64,000 nucleotides of DNA from Microbacterium foliorum (GCF_006385575.1 NZ_CP041040.1:2232001-2296000); one strand, 5' to 3'; shown: positions 19,401 through 29,011, numbered from the stretch's first letter. Notes: generated from the sequence alone by a model not told the origin. Made by a program: numbers and translations.

Positions 19401-21182
19401 CTATTCGAACTTGGGAAGCAGTGCGTCCATCGGGCTGGAGGACGGCATCACGCGGTAGGTCTTCATGGTCTGGGTCATCGCCTTCTGGAAGGCAGAAGCG
19501 GTAGCAGCAGACGATGTAACTCTAGTCGGCTCATCGAGAGTCACCACCACGACGTACTGCGGATCGTCGACCGGCGCGAAGCCCACCATGCTGGTGTAGT
19601 ACACGCCCGACTTGTATCCGCCCTTGCCGTCAGGGATCTGCGCAGTACCCGTCTTGCTCGTCACACGGTAGCCGGGCACCTGGATGCGGTCGGCGTTGCC
19701 TCCCTGAACGGCGACGTTCTCGAGCATGCGCGTCAGGTCGGCTGCGGTCTCGGGCTTGACGATCTGCTCTGACTCGGGCGCCTCGGGTGTGACCACCGTG
19801 CCGTCGGGCGCCGTGCACGACTCGACCAGCGAGAGGCCGATCTTCTCGCCGCCGTTCGCGATCGCCTGATACGCGCCGGCGAGCTGGGGAGCGGTGACCG
19901 TGAAGTACTGACCGAACGTGGTCGTGTAGAGCGACTGGTTGTCCCAGTCGCTCGTGGGGTGGATCTCCCCGGACGTCTCGTTGGGGAACCCGATCGTCGT
20001 GTCGCCCACGCCGAAGCGCTCGAGGTAGTCGTGCCGGATGTCGGGGCTCACCATGGTGCCGAACTTCGACAGTGCGACGTTCGAGGAGTCGATCAGCGCG
20101 CCGGCGAGGGTGTACTGGAACGTGGGGTGGACGAACGCGTCGTTGATCACGGCACCGTTGTCGAACTTCTCATGCGAGGACGCCGACACGGTCGGACTCG
20201 TCATGGTCACGCCGGCGTTCTCCATGACGGCCGCAGCGGTCACCGCTTTGAAGGTCGACCCCGGCTCGAACGGGTAGGTGAAGAGCTTGCTGGTCCAGGT
20301 CTCCGGCGACGATGCGTCGAGATCGTTGGGGTCCATGGTCGGCCATTCGGCGGCTGCACGGATCTTTCCGGTGCCGACCTCGACCACGGTGACAGTGCCG
20401 CCCTTGGCGCCCTGGGCCTGCGCCTCCTCGGCGATCATCTGCTGCATGTACCACTGCAGATCACTGTTGACCGTCAGCTGCACGGTGCCGCCGTCGACGG
20501 CATCCACCCTGCTCTCGCTGCCGGGGATGACGACGTTGTTCTTGCCCGTGCGATACGACTCTTCGCCGTCGGTCGGAGCGAGGCACTTCTCGTCCATCTT
20601 CTCGACCCCGGTCTGCGCGGCGCCCGTTCCGTCGAGGTATCCCAGCAGGTTTCCCGCCACAGCGCCGTTCGGGTAGACCCGAACCTCGCGCGGCTTCATC
20701 TCGAGGTACGACGACACCTTGAGTTCGCGGAGTTCGATGTACTTCTCGGTGCTGAGGCCCTTGACCAGCGGGAGGTACTGCGAATCAGGGTTCTCCGCGA
20801 GCTCCGCTGCGACCTCGGCCCGCAGCTCGTCTGCATCGATGCCCATGATCTCGGCCATGCGGGTCGATGCCTCGGCCCACGGCAGTTTCGGCGGATTCTT
20901 CTCGTCCTCCTCCAGCAGCCGGATGACCTGGGGGCTGAGCTGCGCGTCGTAGACCAGGACGCTCTCGGCGAGCACCGATCCCTCGCTGTCGACCACTGAA
21001 CCGCGCTCGCCCGGAATGGAGGTGCGGTGCGCGATGAACTCGAGCGACTGGGCAACATGCTCATCCGCCTTCACAACCTGGATGTCGACGAGACGCACGA
21101 CGAATGCCGCCAGGACCGCCAGGATCACCGCGAGCGCGACGACCGTGCGGCGCCGCGGCGTCCGTGTTGCTCGTGTCGTCAT
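19401..21182 (-). CDS. ftsI: FtsI/PbpB septal transpeptidase (class B PBP)
   Basis: A 593-residue class B penicillin-binding protein that cross-links septal peptidoglycan. A short cytoplasmic N-terminus and one transmembrane helix (about 12-33) precede the PBP dimerisation domain. The transpeptidase domain has the serine motif GSTFK near 306, SSN near 355 and KTG near 510. No PASTA repeat follows; the protein ends soon after the catalytic domain. GGAGAGAG precedes the ATG at 21182. It lies between ftsL and murF. Confidence 0.96.
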   Translation of the reverse strand: MTTRATRTPRRRTVVALAVILAVLAAFVVRLVDIQVVKADEHVAQSLEFIAHRTSIPGERGSVVDSEGSVLAESVLVYDAQLSPQVIRLLEEDEKNPPKLPWAEASTRMAEIMGIDADELRAEVAAELAENPDSQYLPLVKGLSTEKYIELRELKVSSYLEMKPREVRVYPNGAVAGNLLGYLDGTGAAQTGVEKMDEKCLAPTDGEESYRTGKNNVVIPGSESRVDAVDGGTVQLTVNSDLQWYMQQMIAEEAQAQGAKGGTVTVVEVGTGKIRAAAEWPTMDPNDLDASSPETWTSKLFTYPFEPGSTFKAVTAAAVMENAGVTMTSPTVSASSHEKFDNGAVINDAFVHPTFQYTLAGALIDSSNVALSKFGTMVSPDIRHDYLERFGVGDTTIGFPNETSGEIHPTSDWDNQSLYTTTFGQYFTVTAPQLAGAYQAIANGGEKIGLSLVESCTAPDGTVVTPEAPESEQIVKPETAADLTRMLENVAVQGGNADRIQVPGYRVTSKTGTAQIPDGKGGYKSGVYYTSMVGFAPVDDPQYVVVVTLDEPTRVTSSAATASAFQKAMTQTMKTYRVMPSSSPMDALLPKFE

Positions 21183-21221
21183 GGACTCTCTCCGTCAGGT
21201 CTCGGTGGTGGGCGGATTCGG

Positions 21222-21797
21222 CTAGCGGGTGCTGGGGCTCGGGAGCCCGTCGGTGATCGCGGGCGGGAGCTCCTGCGCGGACTGGCCCGCGGTCCCTTCG
21301 GGCACGGCGTCGTCTGCCGTCGAGGGGTTCACCGGCACATCGTTAAGCAGGGAGTTGCTCACCGCGCCCGCGCCGTTCGGATCGATCGTCGACGAGCCGG
21401 TCGCACCGGTTCCCTGACCGAAGACTGCTCCGTCGCTCAGCCGAAGATAGGACGGAGCCCCTGCCACGACCATGCCGAGGGAGGCGGCGCTGGCAGCGAG
21501 GGACTGAGGCGAGCTCGTTCCCGTGAGATCCTCCTGCAGCGCGTTGGCGTGCAGGTCGAGCTCGTGCTGCTGCGCAGAGAGACCTGCCAGCACGAACGAG
21601 TCCTGCGTGATCGCCAGCGAGAGTCCGATCTGCACGGCTCCGATGATCATCGCCCCGGCGAGTGCCGCGATCGCGTAGGCGAGCTTCGGCTTGCGGCGGA
21701 CCGGGATGCCGGTCACCGGCTCGAGACGTCGCCGAGGAGCGCGCTCAGGCGCGTCGGGAAGCGCCCTGGACTTCGGAGCTGCGACGTTCAGGCTCAT
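21222..21797 (-). CDS. ftsL: FtsL-like bitopic divisome protein
   Basis: A 191-residue protein placed exactly where ftsL lies, between rsmH and ftsI. A basic cytoplasmic N-terminus (1-38) is followed by one transmembrane helix (about 39-62). A short extracellular heptad-like segment (about 65-95, [19 protein letters not shown]) resembles the FtsL coiled coil. The last 80 residues are low in complexity (Pro, Ser, Thr, Ala). FtsL diverges strongly in sequence, so the call rests on topology and position. It overlaps rsmH by 4 bp. Confidence 0.8.
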   Translation of the reverse strand: MSLNVAAPKSRALPDAPERAPRRRLEPVTGIPVRRKPKLAYAIAALAGAMIIGAVQIGLSLAITQDSFVLAGLSAQQHELDLHANALQEDLTGTSSPQSLAASAASLGMVVAGAPSYLRLSDGAVFGQGTGATGSSTIDPNGAGAVSNSLLNDVPVNPSTADDAVPEGTAGQSAQELPPAITDGLPSPSTR

Positions 21798-22732
21798 GAG
21801 TTCTCCCGCACTTTCTCTGCGGCACGCAGTCTGACCGGAATGGCTCGGGGGTTGCGAGCCCGCTCGTCGTCGTCGGCGAGCTCGGCTCCCTTGGTGATGA
21901 TGCGGAATCGAGGTGCGTGTTCCGGCAGTTCGACGGGCAGGCCCCGCGGCGCGGTGGAGGCGGCGCCGGCAGCGAAGGCCTGCTTCACGAGTCGATCCTC
22001 GAGAGACTGGTAGGACATGACCACGATGCGCCCGCCGACCGCGAGCGCGTCCATCGCGGACGGGATCGCATCAGCCAGCACGTTGAGTTCGGCGTTCACT
22101 TCGATGCGCAGCGCCTGGAAGACGCGCTTGGCCGGGTGACCGGAACGCTGAGCCGCTGCAGGCGTGGCCGCTTGGAGGATCTCCACGAGCTCACCGGATC
22201 GGGTGATCGGCTTCTTCTCGCGCGCGGCGATGATGAACCGCGCGTAGCGACCCGCGAGCTTCTCCTCGCCGTAGCGCTCGAAGATGCGACGCAGGTTGCC
22301 CTCGTTGTAGGTCGCGATGACCTCGGCGGCCGTGACGCCCTTCGTCTGATCCATCCGCATGTCGAGCGGGGCGTCTTTGGAGTACGCGAAGCCGCGCTCT
22401 GCCTCGTCGAGCTGCAGAGACGAGACGCCGAGGTCGAAGAGGATGCCGGCCGCGCCCTGGGCGTGCAGCCCGATCTCGTCGTAGACGGTGTGCACGAGTG
22501 TGATCCGGTCCTTGAAGCGAGCGAGCCGCTCCCCCGCGATGCGCAGGGCGTCGGTGTCGCGATCGAGTCCGACGAGACGGATGTTCGGGAACCGCTCGAG
22601 CAGTGCCTCGGAGTGACCGCCCATGCCGAGAGTGGCATCGACGAGCACCGCTCCGTCGGCTTGCAGGGCGGGAGCGAGGAGCTCGACGCAGCGGTCGAGC
22701 AGAACTGGGGTGTGGATGTCGCGGAGGTTCAT
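21794..22732 (-). CDS. rsmH: RsmH (MraW), 16S rRNA m4C1402 methyltransferase
   Basis: A 312-residue SAM-dependent enzyme that N4-methylates C1402 of 16S r[15 protein letters not shown] opens the protein. The SAM loop is [15 protein letters not shown] (31-45), and the family motifs [12 protein letters not shown] and [15 protein letters not shown] follow. [14 protein letters not shown] and [11 protein letters not shown] lie near the C-terminus. It is second in the division cluster, 117 bp after mraZ. Confidence 0.97.
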   Translation of the reverse strand: MNLRDIHTPVLLDRCVELLAPALQADGAVLVDATLGMGGHSEALLERFPNIRLVGLDRDTDALRIAGERLARFKDRITLVHTVYDEIGLHAQGAAGILFDLGVSSLQLDEAERGFAYSKDAPLDMRMDQTKGVTAAEVIATYNEGNLRRIFERYGEEKLAGRYARFIIAAREKKPITRSGELVEILQAATPAAAQRSGHPAKRVFQALRIEVNAELNVLADAIPSAMDALAVGGRIVVMSYQSLEDRLVKQAFAAGAASTAPRGLPVELPEHAPRFRIITKGAELADDDERARNPRAIPVRLRAAEKVRENS

Positions 22733-22849
22733 GATCTTTCTCGGGTGACCTCTGTATCTCGGTGACCAGGGCCCTGATCCCCCTCCGCTTCACGACCCGG
22801 CACCGGGGAAGTGTGTCGGGGCAGGAGCGGCGGGGCATCACAGCCGTGG

Positions 22850-23281
22850 TCAGAAGAGTCCCGGAATCACCTCCTGCTCGAGTTCGGAGTAGGTCTCCTC
22901 GCCGGCTGCGAGGTAGCTGTTCCAGCTCTCGGCATCCCAGATCTCGGCGTGGGCGCCGACTCCGGTGACGATGAGTTCCTTCTGCAGGCCCGCGTACTGA
23001 CGAAGGTGCACGGGGATGGTGATGCGGTTCTGGCTGTCTGGCATCTCCGCACTCGCACCGGAGAGGAACAGTCGCATGAAGTCACGCGCCTGCTTGTTCG
23101 CGAGCGGCGCCTGACGGATCCGTTCGTGCATCGTCTCGAATTCGGCCGTGCTGAAGACGTAGAGGCAGCGTTCCTGCCCTCTGGTGACGACGATGCCGCC
23201 ACCGAGGTCTTCGCGGAACTTCGCGGGAAGGATGACCCGCCCCTTGTCGTCCAACTTCGGAGAATGCGTTCCCAGCAACAT
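22850..23281 (-). CDS. mraZ: MraZ transcriptional regulator
   Basis: A 143-residue protein with the duplicated AbrB-like fold of MraZ. The first half carries [16 protein letters not shown] (10-25) and the second half [15 protein letters not shown] (near 83). MraZ forms a ring-shaped oligomer and binds direct repeats in its own promoter, regulating the division cluster. It heads the minus-strand gene run, with GGGGGTG before the ATG at 23281, and the expected boxes lie 41-66 bp upstream. Confidence 0.97.
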   Translation of the reverse strand: MLLGTHSPKLDDKGRVILPAKFREDLGGGIVVTRGQERCLYVFSTAEFETMHERIRQAPLANKQARDFMRLFLSGASAEMPDSQNRITIPVHLRQYAGLQKELIVTGVGAHAEIWDAESWNSYLAAGEETYSELEQEVIPGLF

Positions 23282-23321
23282 CAGCCATCACCCCCTCTCC
23301 GTCCGGCCAACTCGAGGTGCG

Positions 23322-23347
23322 CCCCACTTTACTCCACTTTCCTCCAC
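23322..23347 (-). promoter_or_regulatory. MraZ operator: three direct repeats
   Basis: On the minus strand, the hexamers GTGGAG (23347-23342), GTGGAG (23337-23332) and GTGGGG (23327-23322) repeat at exactly 10-bp spacing. The last two are preceded by AAA, matching the AAAGTG[G/T] box described for MraZ. A TTGACC -35-like element (23361-23356) sits just upstream, so bound MraZ would cover the promoter core. This is the expected autoregulatory site. Confidence 0.85.
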
Positions 23348-23430
23348 AAACCTACGGTCAATCCGCAGCTCAGCGCGGTGAACGTTTCAGAGCGCGCCGA
23401 AAAACCGCGTGATCTAGCGGCTTGACGCGG

Positions 23431-23479
23431 GTGGAGGGAGGTGGAGGGCCAGTGGAGGGCGAGTGGAGGGCCAGTGGCG
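23431..23479 (+). repeat. Second GTGGAG array in opposite orientation
   Basis: On the plus strand, GTGGAG occurs at 23431, 23441, 23452 and 23463, with GTGGCG at 23474. The spacing is 10 or 11 bp. The hexamer equals the MraZ boxes before mraZ but faces away from that gene, about 85-100 bp further upstream. It lies in non-coding sequence between the DUF3040 terminator and the mraZ promoter. Confidence 0.7.
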
Positions 23480-23536
23480 CGTCAGCAGACCGGCATCAGC
23501 GCGCAGCCATGCGGCTATTCAGGGTCCGAACACGAC

Positions 23537-23571
23537 GAAGGCCCGGATGCTCAGAGCATCCGGGCCTTCGA
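23537..23571. terminator. Intrinsic terminator after the DUF3040 gene
   Basis: A near-perfect hairpin, with arms GAAGGCCCGGATGCT and AGCATCCGGGCCTTC, lies 14 bp beyond the DUF3040 stop on the minus strand. It insulates the mraZ promoter region. The run of T is weak. Confidence 0.8.
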
Positions 23572-23584
23572 GGAAGAGGTGGGG

Positions 23585-23956
23585 TCAGTTGCCGTCTTGG
23601 CGGCGGTCCCATCGATCGTTCATGCGATCCATGAAGGATGCGGAACTCCGCTGCTTGGGTGCGCGCTCGCGAGGAACGGCAGAGAGCGGCTTGCGGACGG
23701 GAGTCACGGCGATCATGACACCCCCGAGCATGGCGACGAATCCGATGACGCCGACCACGACGCCCCAGACGTCTCCGAGCACGACTCCGACGATCAGCCC
23801 GCCCACCCCTGCGAGGAGCAGGAGCGCTCCGTAGACGAGGTTGCGGTAGCTGAGAGCTCGATCGCCTGACGGCGCACTGACGACATCGGCGTCGTTGTGG
23901 AGGAGATGGCGTTCCATCTCATCGAGCAGACGCTGCTCCTGTTCGGAGAGTGGCAT
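23585..23956 (-). CDS. DUF3040 membrane protein
   Basis: A 123-residue protein opening MPLSEQEQRLLDEMERHL, the typical DUF3040 N-terminus. Two adjacent hydrophobic segments cover about 39-59 and 64-85, followed by a basic tail. GAGGGGG six bases before the ATG at 23956 decides this start over an in-frame ATG at 23986. The family is confined to actinobacteria and is often next to the division cluster (Rv2169c in M. tuberculosis). Its function is unknown. Confidence 0.88.
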   Translation of the reverse strand: MPLSEQEQRLLDEMERHLLHNDADVVSAPSGDRALSYRNLVYGALLLLAGVGGLIVGVVLGDVWGVVVGVIGFVAMLGGVMIAVTPVRKPLSAVPRERAPKQRSSASFMDRMNDRWDRRQDGN

Positions 23957-24054
23957 TTCGTCCCCCTCGGGTATTCGTTCGTCCATTCTACTCGCGGTAT
24001 GCCGCTGCGGGCTAGCAGCAAGGGCCTCTGTTGGCTTTACGTATGCTGGGAGTC

Positions 24055-25143
24055 GTGCCGACCCCCTCCTTCGTCTCCGACGCCGTCGCCGCACGCCTGC
24101 GGCTGTTCCTCGACCGGATGCGAGGCGAGTCGATCGACTACGGCGCCGACGCCGCGGGCCTGATCGATTCGGCAGCCGACACGCTCGTGGGCGGTAAGCG
24201 ACTGCGTGCCCGTTTCTGCCATGCGGGCTGGCAGGCCGTCGCACGCTTCCGTGATCGCGACGCAGAGGAGTCCGCGGCCCTCTGGGATGTCTGCGCCGCG
24301 CTGGAGATCTTCCAGTCCGCCGCGCTGGTGCACGACGACCTGATCGACAACTCCGACACCCGACGCGGCCGGCCGGCCGCTCACCGCGCGCTGGAGAGCG
24401 CCCATGTCGGGGCCGGTTGGCGCGGCGACCCGGCGGCGTTCGGCCGCTCGTCGGCGATCCTCCTCGGCGATCTACTGGTGGCCTGGAGCGACGACCTGCT
24501 CGAGGACGCGATCGAACCGCTCCCGCATGCATCGGCGGTCCGCCGCGAGTACGGCCGCATGCGCCGCGACGTCACCGTGGGCCAGTTCCTCGACATCGCC
24601 GAGGAATCCGCATGGAGCGTCCATGCCACCGACTCGCACGTCGAGCGTGCCCTTCGGGTCGTCTCGTTCAAGTCTGCGCGGTACAGCATCGAGCAGCCAC
24701 TGGTGCTCGGCGCGGCGATCGCAGATGCCGATGCCGACCAGCTCCTGGCCCTCCGCAGGTTCGGCCATCCGGTCGGGATGGCATTTCAGCTCCGCGATGA
24801 CCTGCTCGGGGTCTACGGCGATGCCGCCGTCACGGGAAAGCCTGCAGGCGACGACCTGCGCGAGGGCAAGCGCACGGTGCTCGTCGCCCTCACGAGACAG
24901 ACGCTCGACACGTCCGCCCGCACTCTGTTCGATGAGATGCTGGGCGACCCCGACCTCACGGGCGAGCAGGTCGCGTTCCTGCAGGCGACCATCACGGCCT
25001 CCGGCGCTCTCGAGCGCGTGGAAAGCATGATCGACGAGTACGCACGGGAAGCCGACCGAGCGCTCTCCGGAGCGCGACTCGACAACGCGGCTGTCGGCGA
25101 TCTGCGTGATCTCGCGCGCGCGGCGACGGTGCGATCGGCCTGA
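24055..25143 (+). CDS. Polyprenyl diphosphate synthase (IdsA type)
   Basis: A 362-residue trans-prenyltransferase that condenses isopentenyl diphosphate with allylic diphosphates. The first Asp-rich motif HDDLIDNSDTRRG lies near residue 95 and the second, RDDLLGVYGD, near 250. GGKRLRARF (near 47) binds IPP. The start is set at the GTG at 24055 because GGGAG lies just upstream; an in-frame ATG at 24043 is possible. Mycobacteria have idsA2 at this position. Product chain length cannot be told reliably; short-chain C20 is plausible. Confidence 0.9.
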   Translation: MPTPSFVSDAVAARLRLFLDRMRGESIDYGADAAGLIDSAADTLVGGKRLRARFCHAGWQAVARFRDRDAEESAALWDVCAALEIFQSAALVHDDLIDNSDTRRGRPAAHRALESAHVGAGWRGDPAAFGRSSAILLGDLLVAWSDDLLEDAIEPLPHASAVRREYGRMRRDVTVGQFLDIAEESAWSVHATDSHVERALRVVSFKSARYSIEQPLVLGAAIADADADQLLALRRFGHPVGMAFQLRDDLLGVYGDAAVTGKPAGDDLREGKRTVLVALTRQTLDTSARTLFDEMLGDPDLTGEQVAFLQATITASGALERVESMIDEYAREADRALSGARLDNAAVGDLRDLARAATVRSA

Positions 25144-25176
25144 GACCGACGGTTCGAGCGGCAGCGACCGCCCGGT

Positions 25177-25587
25177 TCAGGCGAGGGTTCGGGCGACCCT
25201 GCGCACAGCGCTCTTGTGGCCGGCGAGAAGCGCGTCGATCGGCGAGCGGCCCAGCTCTTCGTCAGAGGTGAGCAGCCAGTCGATGACCTCGTCATCGGTG
25301 AAGCCCGCGTCCTGCAGGACGATGATGGTGCCGCGCAGCGAGGACAGCGGGTGGTCGTCGACGATGAACACCGACGGAACCGCGAATACGCCCGAGCGAC
25401 GCGACCCGATCAGGTAGTGCTCGTCGATCAGCCGACGCACGCGGCCCAACGTCTCATCGAGCACGTCGACGAGATCGGGCATGGTCAGCCACTCGGTGGC
25501 GGTGACGCCGGGGGCGCTCACGGCGTCCTCGGACGCGACCTCGGACTGCGGGGTTTCGGAGGGATTGCTTTCAGACGACACAGACAC
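25177..25587 (-). CDS. Rv2175c-family DNA-binding protein
   Basis: A 136-residue protein. A disordered Ser/Glu-rich N-terminus (1-28) precedes a winged-helix-like domain (EWLTMPDLVDVLDETLGRVRRLI, 32-54) and a C-terminal helical part (FTDDEVIDWLL near 96). It matches the Rv2175c family by sequence pattern and position. In M. tuberculosis Rv2175c is a PknL substrate, and the kinase gene at 27008 lies close by here too. It converges with the polyprenyl synthase gene and diverges from the LysM gene. Confidence 0.85.
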   Translation of the reverse strand: MSVSSESNPSETPQSEVASEDAVSAPGVTATEWLTMPDLVDVLDETLGRVRRLIDEHYLIGSRRSGVFAVPSVFIVDDHPLSSLRGTIIVLQDAGFTDDEVIDWLLTSDEELGRSPIDALLAGHKSAVRRVARTLA

Positions 25588-25740
25588 GTTGCAACTATCT
25601 CACCTCTGGGAGCCGACCGCATTTCCGTCCGGTCGCGGCCCGGGAGATCACACCCGTATCACCAGCATCATCAGTCACTTCTGTTGACTTCCGTTTACAT
25701 ACGTGTCAGCGTGGGCGGACGTCGAACAAGGGAGACCACC

Positions 25741-26928
25741 TTGACAACGCATGCTGTCGCGCGACGAACGCGCTATATCCAGCTCGGGGTACCCGCCGCC
25801 GTGCTGGGCACACTGTCGGCTGCGATCGCCGCCACCCCCGCTGCCGCGGAGGCCGTCTCATCGCCGATCGAGCGGCTCCAGTCGACCCCGACGCGCCTCG
25901 CCCCCGCCGAAGCGCCTCCCGCCTCCTACACCGTGCAGCCGGGTGACACGATCTCATCGATCGCGAACCGCTTCGCGCTCCGGACGGTCGACGTGCTCAC
26001 CTGGAACGGGCTCAGCTGGCGTTCGGTGATCTACCCGGGTCAGACCCTCTCGCTGACGGCGGGCACCGCCCCCACGGCTCCCGCGGCACCGGCCCCGACG
26101 GGCTCGGCCGCCACTCACACGGTCGCCGCGGGCGACACCGTGTTCAGCATCGCGCAGCGGCATGGCACGAGCGTCGATGCCGTGCTCGCCGCGAACGGCC
26201 TCACCCGGGCATCCGTCATCTACCCCGGTCAGCAGCTCGCACTCACCGGATCTTCCGCTCCCCCACCCGCGGCGGCGGCCCCTGCGACCCCACCCGCTCC
26301 AGTGGCGGCCGGCGGCCAGACCCACGCTGTGGCCGCAGGCGACACCCTGTTCGCGATCGCGAAGAAGTACGGCACGACCGTCGCGCAGCTCTACGCGCTC
26401 AACGGACTGGCTTCGGGCGCGATCATCTACGCCGGTCAGAATCTGGTCGTCGCCGCAGCGCCGGTCACTGCTCCGGCGCCCGCTGCGGTCACCACCGCAC
26501 CACCGGCTCAGCTGTTCGCGAACCTCGACGCCGAACAGGCCGGCAACGCCTCGATCATCATCCGCGTGGGCCGCGATCTCGGCGTGCCCGACCGCGCGAT
26601 CGCGATCGCCCTCGCCACCGCGATGGTCGAATCCAGCATGCGCAATCTGTCGTGGGGCGACCGTGACTCGCTCGGGCTCTTCCAGCAGCGTCCGAGCATG
26701 GGCTGGGGAACCCCCGAGCAGGCCGTCGACCCCGACCGCAGCACCCGAGTCTTCTACGGCGGCTCCGCAGACCCGAATGGAGCAGCCTCTCGCGGACTTC
26801 TCGACATCCCCGGCTGGGAGAGCCTGCGATTCACGGATGCCGCGCAGGCAGTGCAGATCTCGGCGTACCCCGAGCGATACGGCCAGTGGGAGACCCAGGC
26901 CCATCAGTGGCTCAGCCAACACGGTTGA
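25741..26928 (+). CDS. Secreted LysM peptidoglycan-binding protein with lysozyme-like domain
   Basis: A 395-residue exported protein. The N-terminal signal peptide (about 1-37) ends near ATPAAAEA. Three LysM repeats follow at about 64-106, 125-169 and 196-238, each with GDT.. and YPGQ or YAGQ motifs, separated by Pro/Ala linkers. The C-terminal domain (about 265-395) contains AIALATAMVESSMRN with a candidate catalytic Glu, then LGLFQQRPSMGWG. This pattern resembles transglycosylase/lysozyme-like domains, so wall hydrolysis is likely but not certain. The start is the TTG at 25741, preceded by AAGGGAG; no better start fits the signal peptide. Confidence 0.82.
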   Translation: MTTHAVARRTRYIQLGVPAAVLGTLSAAIAATPAAAEAVSSPIERLQSTPTRLAPAEAPPASYTVQPGDTISSIANRFALRTVDVLTWNGLSWRSVIYPGQTLSLTAGTAPTAPAAPAPTGSAATHTVAAGDTVFSIAQRHGTSVDAVLAANGLTRASVIYPGQQLALTGSSAPPPAAAAPATPPAPVAAGGQTHAVAAGDTLFAIAKKYGTTVAQLYALNGLASGAIIYAGQNLVVAAAPVTAPAPAAVTTAPPAQLFANLDAEQAGNASIIIRVGRDLGVPDRAIAIALATAMVESSMRNLSWGDRDSLGLFQQRPSMGWGTPEQAVDPDRSTRVFYGGSADPNGAASRGLLDIPGWESLRFTDAAQAVQISAYPERYGQWETQAHQWLSQHG

Positions 26929-27007
26929 TCGCCTTTCGGGCAAACCCGCAGGTGCAAGGGGCGAGCCGCTCCCCGGGCTTTCAGGCAGTTCTCCATAGAA
27001 TCTTGAC

Positions 27008-28954
27008 GTGACGACCAATCAGCAGGCCGACCCCCTCATCGGGCGGCTTGTCGACGGTCGATACCGCGTGCGGGCCCGGATCGCCCGCGGAGGCATGGCT
27101 ACGGTGTACGTCGCGACGGATCTTCGACTCGAGCGGCGCATCGCTCTGAAGGTCATGCACGCTCACCTCAGTGACGATTCCGCCTTCCAGAGCAAGTTCA
27201 TCCAAGAGGCTCGCGCGGCGGCGCGACTGGCCGACCCGCACGTCGTGAACGTGTTCGATCAGGGCCAGGACGGCGAGCTCGCCTACCTGGTGATGGAGTA
27301 TCTCCCCGGCATCACGCTGCGCGAACTCCTTCGCGAGCAGAAGCGTCTCACGGTCCCGCAGACGATCACGATCATGGATGCCGTGCTCGCCGGGCTGTCG
27401 GCAGCGCACCGCGCCGGAATCGTGCACCGTGACGTGAAGCCCGAAAACGTGCTGCTGGCCGAAGACGGTCGCATCAAGATCGGCGATTTCGGTCTCGCCC
27501 GGGCGACGACCGCGAACACGGCCACAGGCCAGCAGCTGCTCGGCACCATCGCCTACCTCGCACCCGAGCTCGTCACACGAGGAACGGCCGATGCCAGGAG
27601 CGACATCTACGCACTCGGCATCATGCTCTACGAGATGCTCGTCGGCGAACAGCCCTATAAAGGCGAGCAGCCGATGCAGATCGCCTTCCAGCACGCCACC
27701 GAGTCGGTGCCGCGTCCGAGCGTCCGCAACCCCGGCGTGCCGGAGCAGCTCGATGAGCTCGTGCTCTGGGCCACGGAGAAGTCACCGGACGAGCGCCCCG
27801 ACGACGCCGGTCAGATGCTGGAGCGTCTGCGTGAGATCGAGCGCGGTCTGGGCATCGCCCCCGCCGTCGCGGCCGCCACAGCCTCGCAACGCTCTCAGGC
27901 CGACTCCGCTGACCTCACCAAGGTCATGCCGAGCACGATGGTCATCGCCGACCCCACCGCCCCGGTGCAGGCCGCGGTCGACAACGCCACGCTCCTGCGG
28001 CGTCGTTCATCGCGACGCCGCGCACGTGGTGCATTCCTGCTGACGCTGGTGCTTCTCCTCGCCACGGTGGCCGGCGGTGTCGGGTGGTGGTTCGGATCCG
28101 GCCCGGGCTCCCTCGTCGCCGTGCCCGGAGTCGTCGGACTGTCGTACGACGATGCCGCCTCGGCATTGACCGCCGAGGGGTTCGTCCCTGTGCGCGGTGA
28201 GGAGAGCTCCATCGACGTCCCCAGCGGGGAGACGATCCGGACGGATCCCGATGAGGGCGAACGACTCGACAAGGGCACCGAGGTCACGGTCTTCGTCTCC
28301 TCGGGCCCCGCATCGCACACGGCGGAGACCCTCAACGGCAAGACCGAGCAGGAGGCCCGCGACTACCTCGCGGACATCAAGGTCAACGTCACCGAGACTC
28401 CCCTGCTTCTCTTCTCCGATGCCGAGGCCGGGCGAGTGATCAATGCCTTCGTGACACCCCGCGCCGGCGGCGAGGTGTATGCATGCGCCGAGGGCTGCGA
28501 GCTCTTCGAGGACGACACCGTCGAACTCTACGTCTCGGCCGGCGCGTTCCCCGATGTCGCGGGGATGAGCGTGGACCAGGCGACGAACACGCTCCGCGAC
28601 AAAGGCGTCGAGGTCAACTCCGATTCGCAGTTCGTCTTCAGCGATTCCGTCGCGAAGGACATCGTCATCGGAGTCACCGACCGCGCCGAGGAGGGCAACC
28701 GACGCCCCGGCGACACTGTCCAGCTGATCGTCTCGAAGGGGCCCGAGCTGTTCCCGGTGCCTGAGGTCGAGGGACTCAGCCGGGACGAGGCGGCCCAGAC
28801 GATCCGCGATGCAGGTTTCGAACCGACCTGGAACGGCATCTGGAATGCGTTCCCGAACGATTTCACCGAGGTCACCGGCTCAGACCCTGGGGCAGGCTCT
28901 CAGCGCGCGAAGGGCACGGAGATCACGCTTCAGATTCGAAGCAGCGCGTTCTAG
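27008..28954 (+). CDS. PASTA-domain Ser/Thr protein kinase (PknB/PknL type)
   Basis: A 648-residue membrane kinase starting at a GTG at 27008. The kinase domain (about 13-280) has the Gly loop RGGMATVY, AxK lysine in ALKVMHAH (near 48), HRDVKPEN near 140 and DFG near 158. One transmembrane helix lies at about 338-360. Four extracellular PASTA-like repeats cover about 366-648, and would sense peptidoglycan fragments or lipid II. The gene occupies the pknL position between an Rv2175c homologue and aroG. M. tuberculosis PknL lacks PASTA repeats, so this protein looks more like PknB in build. Likely targets include the FHA protein at 41390, Wag31 and the Rv2175c homologue (inference). Confidence 0.94.
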   Translation: MTTNQQADPLIGRLVDGRYRVRARIARGGMATVYVATDLRLERRIALKVMHAHLSDDSAFQSKFIQEARAAARLADPHVVNVFDQGQDGELAYLVMEYLPGITLRELLREQKRLTVPQTITIMDAVLAGLSAAHRAGIVHRDVKPENVLLAEDGRIKIGDFGLARATTANTATGQQLLGTIAYLAPELVTRGTADARSDIYALGIMLYEMLVGEQPYKGEQPMQIAFQHATESVPRPSVRNPGVPEQLDELVLWATEKSPDERPDDAGQMLERLREIERGLGIAPAVAAATASQRSQADSADLTKVMPSTMVIADPTAPVQAAVDNATLLRRRSSRRRARGAFLLTLVLLLATVAGGVGWWFGSGPGSLVAVPGVVGLSYDDAASALTAEGFVPVRGEESSIDVPSGETIRTDPDEGERLDKGTEVTVFVSSGPASHTAETLNGKTEQEARDYLADIKVNVTETPLLLFSDAEAGRVINAFVTPRAGGEVYACAEGCELFEDDTVELYVSAGAFPDVAGMSVDQATNTLRDKGVEVNSDSQFVFSDSVAKDIVIGVTDRAEEGNRRPGDTVQLIVSKGPELFPVPEVEGLSRDEAAQTIRDAGFEPTWNGIWNAFPNDFTEVTGSDPGAGSQRAKGTEITLQIRSSAF

Positions 28955-29011
28955 GGCGAAGCCGTCCAGGACCGCTGGTCCACTCGCCGTGCGCCTACGG
29001 CTGCGGCATGC

